From the NCBI GenBank assembly GCA_004293445.1, contig RDYP01000012.1, positions 31,632 through 95,631 on the forward strand: a DNA stretch of 64,000 nt, in the 5' to 3' direction. Made by a program: the position numbers and the translations under genes. The notes beneath the pieces were generated by a model. The model was not told the DNA's origin and searched no databases. It saw only the letters and a program-made list of their open reading frames with translations. Positions 62,211 to 64,000 of the stretch are shown here, piece after piece (position 1 is the stretch's first letter; each line of letters opens with the position of its first letter). This DNA comes from Verrucomicrobiota bacterium (GTDB lineage Bacteria; Verrucomicrobiota; Verrucomicrobiia; Verrucomicrobiales; Akkermansiaceae).

Positions 62211-63746
62211 TCAGTGTTCGTAACCCGCTTCGCCGTGCTCGGCCAGATCGAGACCGATCGCCTCGTCTTCCGGGGTTGGGCGGAGTCCGACAACGGCCTT
62301 GACGATCATGGCGATGACAATCGTGGCAATGATTGAGATGGCCAGAGTGATGCCGATTGCTGTGAACTGTCCTGTGATCAGCGCGCCTTGATCCAGTGTA
62401 AAGGTTCCGTCGGCACCTGCCTTCGCGAGGCCGTTTTTGCCTGCGTAATCCGCGAGCAAGAGGTTGGCATTTGCATCGGAAGTTGCGAGGAAACCGGTAA
62501 GAATCGCTCCGAGAGTCCCGCCTACGGCGTGAACACCGAAAGTGTCGAGAGCATCATCGTAACCGAGCTTCGACTTGAGGATTGCGACGAAGATGTAAGG
62601 AACCACGCCAGCCAGGAGGCCGATGACCATGGCGCCGTTCGCAGTCACGAAGCCGCAAGCGGGGGTGATCACAACCAAACCGCCCACGATTCCGGAGCAG
62701 AAACCCAAGATGCTGGGCTTGCCGCGATGAAGTCCTTCGATCAAGGCCCAGACGAAGCCTGCGGTGGCGGCGGCGAGGGTGGTTGTCATGAAGGCATTGG
62801 CGGCAACACCATCTGCAGCGAGCGCGGAGCCGGCGTTGAATCCATACCATCCAACCCAGAGCATGCCCGTGCCGACCATGCAGAGCACCATGCTGTGTGG
62901 TGCCATCTTCTCTTTGCCATAGCCGTTGCGCTTACCGAGTAGGATACAGAGGATAAGAGCCGACCATCCGGATGTCATGTGCACGACCGTCCCGCCGGCG
63001 AAATCGATGGCTGTAACCTTGGCATCACCATTCCACACGCCGTTCATCAAGCCGGTCCCGCCCCAAACCATGTGGGCCATTGGGAAGTAGACCACTACCA
63101 TCCAGATTGTGACGAAGAGCATGATCGCCTTGAACTTCATGCGTTCGGCCACGGCACCGATGATCAGGGCTGGAGTGATGATCGCAAACATCAGCTGATA
63201 CATGGCAAACACGCTTTGCGAAGGCCAGCCTGCGTAGGTGGTATTGGGTGCCGAACCCACTCCTTTGAGGAAGAAATACTCCGAACCTCCCAAGTAAGGA
63301 CTGTTGAAGTTGGTCCCGAAGACGAGGCTGTAACCGAAGGCCCACCACATGATCGTGACGAGTCCAGCGATTCCCAGGCACTGCGCGCAGATCGATAGCA
63401 CGTTCTTGCTTCTCACGAGACCACCGTAGAAGAGGGCGAGACCAGGAAGGGTCATGAAGAGCACCAGCGCGGCACAGATCATCATGAAGCCGTTGTGCCC
63501 GGGACCTGCGATGTCCTTGAGCGTCGCTGAGGGCGCGACGTTGTTGAAATATGCCTCCACATCAGCAAGCCGCTCTTCGACGGTCGGTGTGGCTGCCTCC
63601 TCTGCTGCGGCCGGGGTCGTTTCCTCGACTGCGGGTGGGGAAGCGATTTCTTCCTGCGCGCGGGCACTCGGTGCTAGGGGCAGGACCATCATTGCAAGGG
63701 CTGCGAGCGCGGACGCGCTGCTGGCCAATCGTGTTTTCAGGCTCAT
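62211..63746 (-). CDS. amt: Ammonium transporter
   Basis: The ATG at 63746 (MSLKTRLASSASALAALAMM) begins a signal peptide, then a 60-residue periplasmic N-terminal extension with T-P-A-A-A-E-E-A-A-T, then the Amt core of about 11 membrane helices (W-W-A-F-G-Y-S-L-V-F-G, A-E-R-M-K-F, V-V-H-M-T-S-G-W, F-G-V-H-A-V-G-G). The conserved twin histidines are in V-V-H-M and F-G-V-H-A-V. It imports ammonium at low concentrations. A sigma-54 promoter upstream points to nitrogen control. No glnK lies in this window downstream; the nearby PII-like gene at 26263 is SbtB. Confidence 0.95.
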   Translation of the reverse strand: MSLKTRLASSASALAALAMMVLPLAPSARAQEEIASPPAVEETTPAAAEEAATPTVEERLADVEAYFNNVAPSATLKDIAGPGHNGFMMICAALVLFMTLPGLALFYGGLVRSKNVLSICAQCLGIAGLVTIMWWAFGYSLVFGTNFNSPYLGGSEYFFLKGVGSAPNTTYAGWPSQSVFAMYQLMFAIITPALIIGAVAERMKFKAIMLFVTIWMVVVYFPMAHMVWGGTGLMNGVWNGDAKVTAIDFAGGTVVHMTSGWSALILCILLGKRNGYGKEKMAPHSMVLCMVGTGMLWVGWYGFNAGSALAADGVAANAFMTTTLAAATAGFVWALIEGLHRGKPSILGFCSGIVGGLVVITPACGFVTANGAMVIGLLAGVVPYIFVAILKSKLGYDDALDTFGVHAVGGTLGAILTGFLATSDANANLLLADYAGKNGLAKAGADGTFTLDQGALITGQFTAIGITLAISIIATIVIAMIVKAVVGLRPTPEDEAIGLDLAEHGEAGYEH

Positions 63747-63810
63747 GTCGACTCGGTTTCGGATGGATTGAGCAGCTGGATTGTTGGAATCGAAGCTGCG
63801 ACTGAGCGAA

Positions 63811-63826
63811 AGCAGGTGCCGTGCCA
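63811..63826 (-). promoter_or_regulatory. Sigma-54 promoter for amt
   Basis: On the minus strand TGGCACGGCACCTGCT matches the -24/-12 consensus closely: GG at -24 and GC at -12 are 10 bases apart, and TGGCACG is exact. It is about 65 bases upstream of the amt start codon, on the correct strand, leaving a leader of about 54 bases. This fits NtrC-type control of an ammonium transporter; I did not find an obvious enhancer site. Confidence 0.7.
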
Positions 63827-64000
63827 AGCTTGTGAGGCCGGGGTGATTTGGGCGACTCCGCTTTCGCGTGAGTCCTGCTATCGAGGGAAATGAATGCTGT
63901 TGTGAAGCGGTCCCGCGAAACGGAGCCAGAGAGCTTGTTGTGATGTGGTAGGCTCGGGAGGCGTCAGCCAACCGAAAACGTGAAGAGAAAGAGAAGAACA

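Noticed and set aside
63747..64000. Possible small RNA or riboswitch upstream of amt
   Set aside because: Apart from the sigma-54 site I saw no conserved riboswitch motif or strong hairpin with a T tract.

Overview
The window looks like a chromosomal segment of a GC-rich, Gram-negative member of the phylum Verrucomicrobiota (probably Verrucomicrobiaceae-like; genus not resolvable by eye). The reasons are PVC-type heme-binding dehydrogenase/cytochrome proteins, a giant secreted protein with autotransporter-associated beta-strand repeats and the D-x-D-x-D-G-I-x-N-x-x-E-Y C-terminal motif common in this phylum, an ECF-sigma/VWA gene pair typical of the Planctomycetes-Verrucomicrobia group, and otherwise ordinary bacterial housekeeping genes. 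Coding density is high; no intergenic gap exceeds about 260 bases, and I saw no rRNA, tRNA, CRISPR array or prophage.

Layout. 122-8293 encodes a 2723-residue secreted modular protein with an HExxH site. 9060-12318 (minus) holds a MidA-like methyltransferase and a PVC-type cytochrome/dehydrogenase. 12409-15285 (minus) is a complete three-gene ABC exporter of DevBCA/MacAB type. 15341-17639 (minus) is thrB-thrC, divergent from purE-purK (17766-19426). 19492-21582 (minus) is rplY-pth-rpsF-ssb, with a good promoter before rplY and terminators after rplY and ssb. 21743-25863 holds an orphan gene, class I fumarase, two small DUF proteins and a DUF1460 amidase. 25967-27539 is an SbtA-SbtB bicarbonate-transport pair with a convergent winged-helix gene. 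27696-29716 is rpsN, an FmdB-like protein and a CNNM/HlyC transporter.

The most unusual block is 29836-41383: an ECF sigma factor, a membrane-anchored anti-sigma-like/VWA (YfbK-type) protein, and a 2295-residue two-part envelope protein. This block is invaded by a REP/BIME family of GTAG-tagged palindromes, and just downstream lies the matching RAYT transposase gene, flanked by two almost identical 172-bp BIME copies. REP palindromes supply the stop codons of the VWA gene and of the transposase, and a REP pair lies inside the signal-peptide coding region of the giant gene. I regard the sigma/VWA/giant-protein set and its REP invasion as the best candidates for something undescribed.

41388-44906 (minus) is pheT-pheS, followed by purU (45062-45922), rplT and rpmI (with an unusually long structured spacer), and a sugar or sugar-acid catabolic operon (48086-50772: RbsD/FucU-like, TIM-barrel isomerase, zinc dehydrogenase, gluconokinase) divergent from a GntR/FadR-type regulator. 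50769-53314 (minus) is a two-gene, split version of a beta-propeller/cytochrome c pair. 53504-59884 contains an FAD oxidoreductase, an M23 peptidase, a nucleotidyltransferase, a ThuA protein, xseA and a DUF2721 protein. 59926-63746 (minus) holds a ROK kinase lacking all zinc ligands, coaX, an exported protein and an ammonium transporter with a near-consensus sigma-54 promoter.
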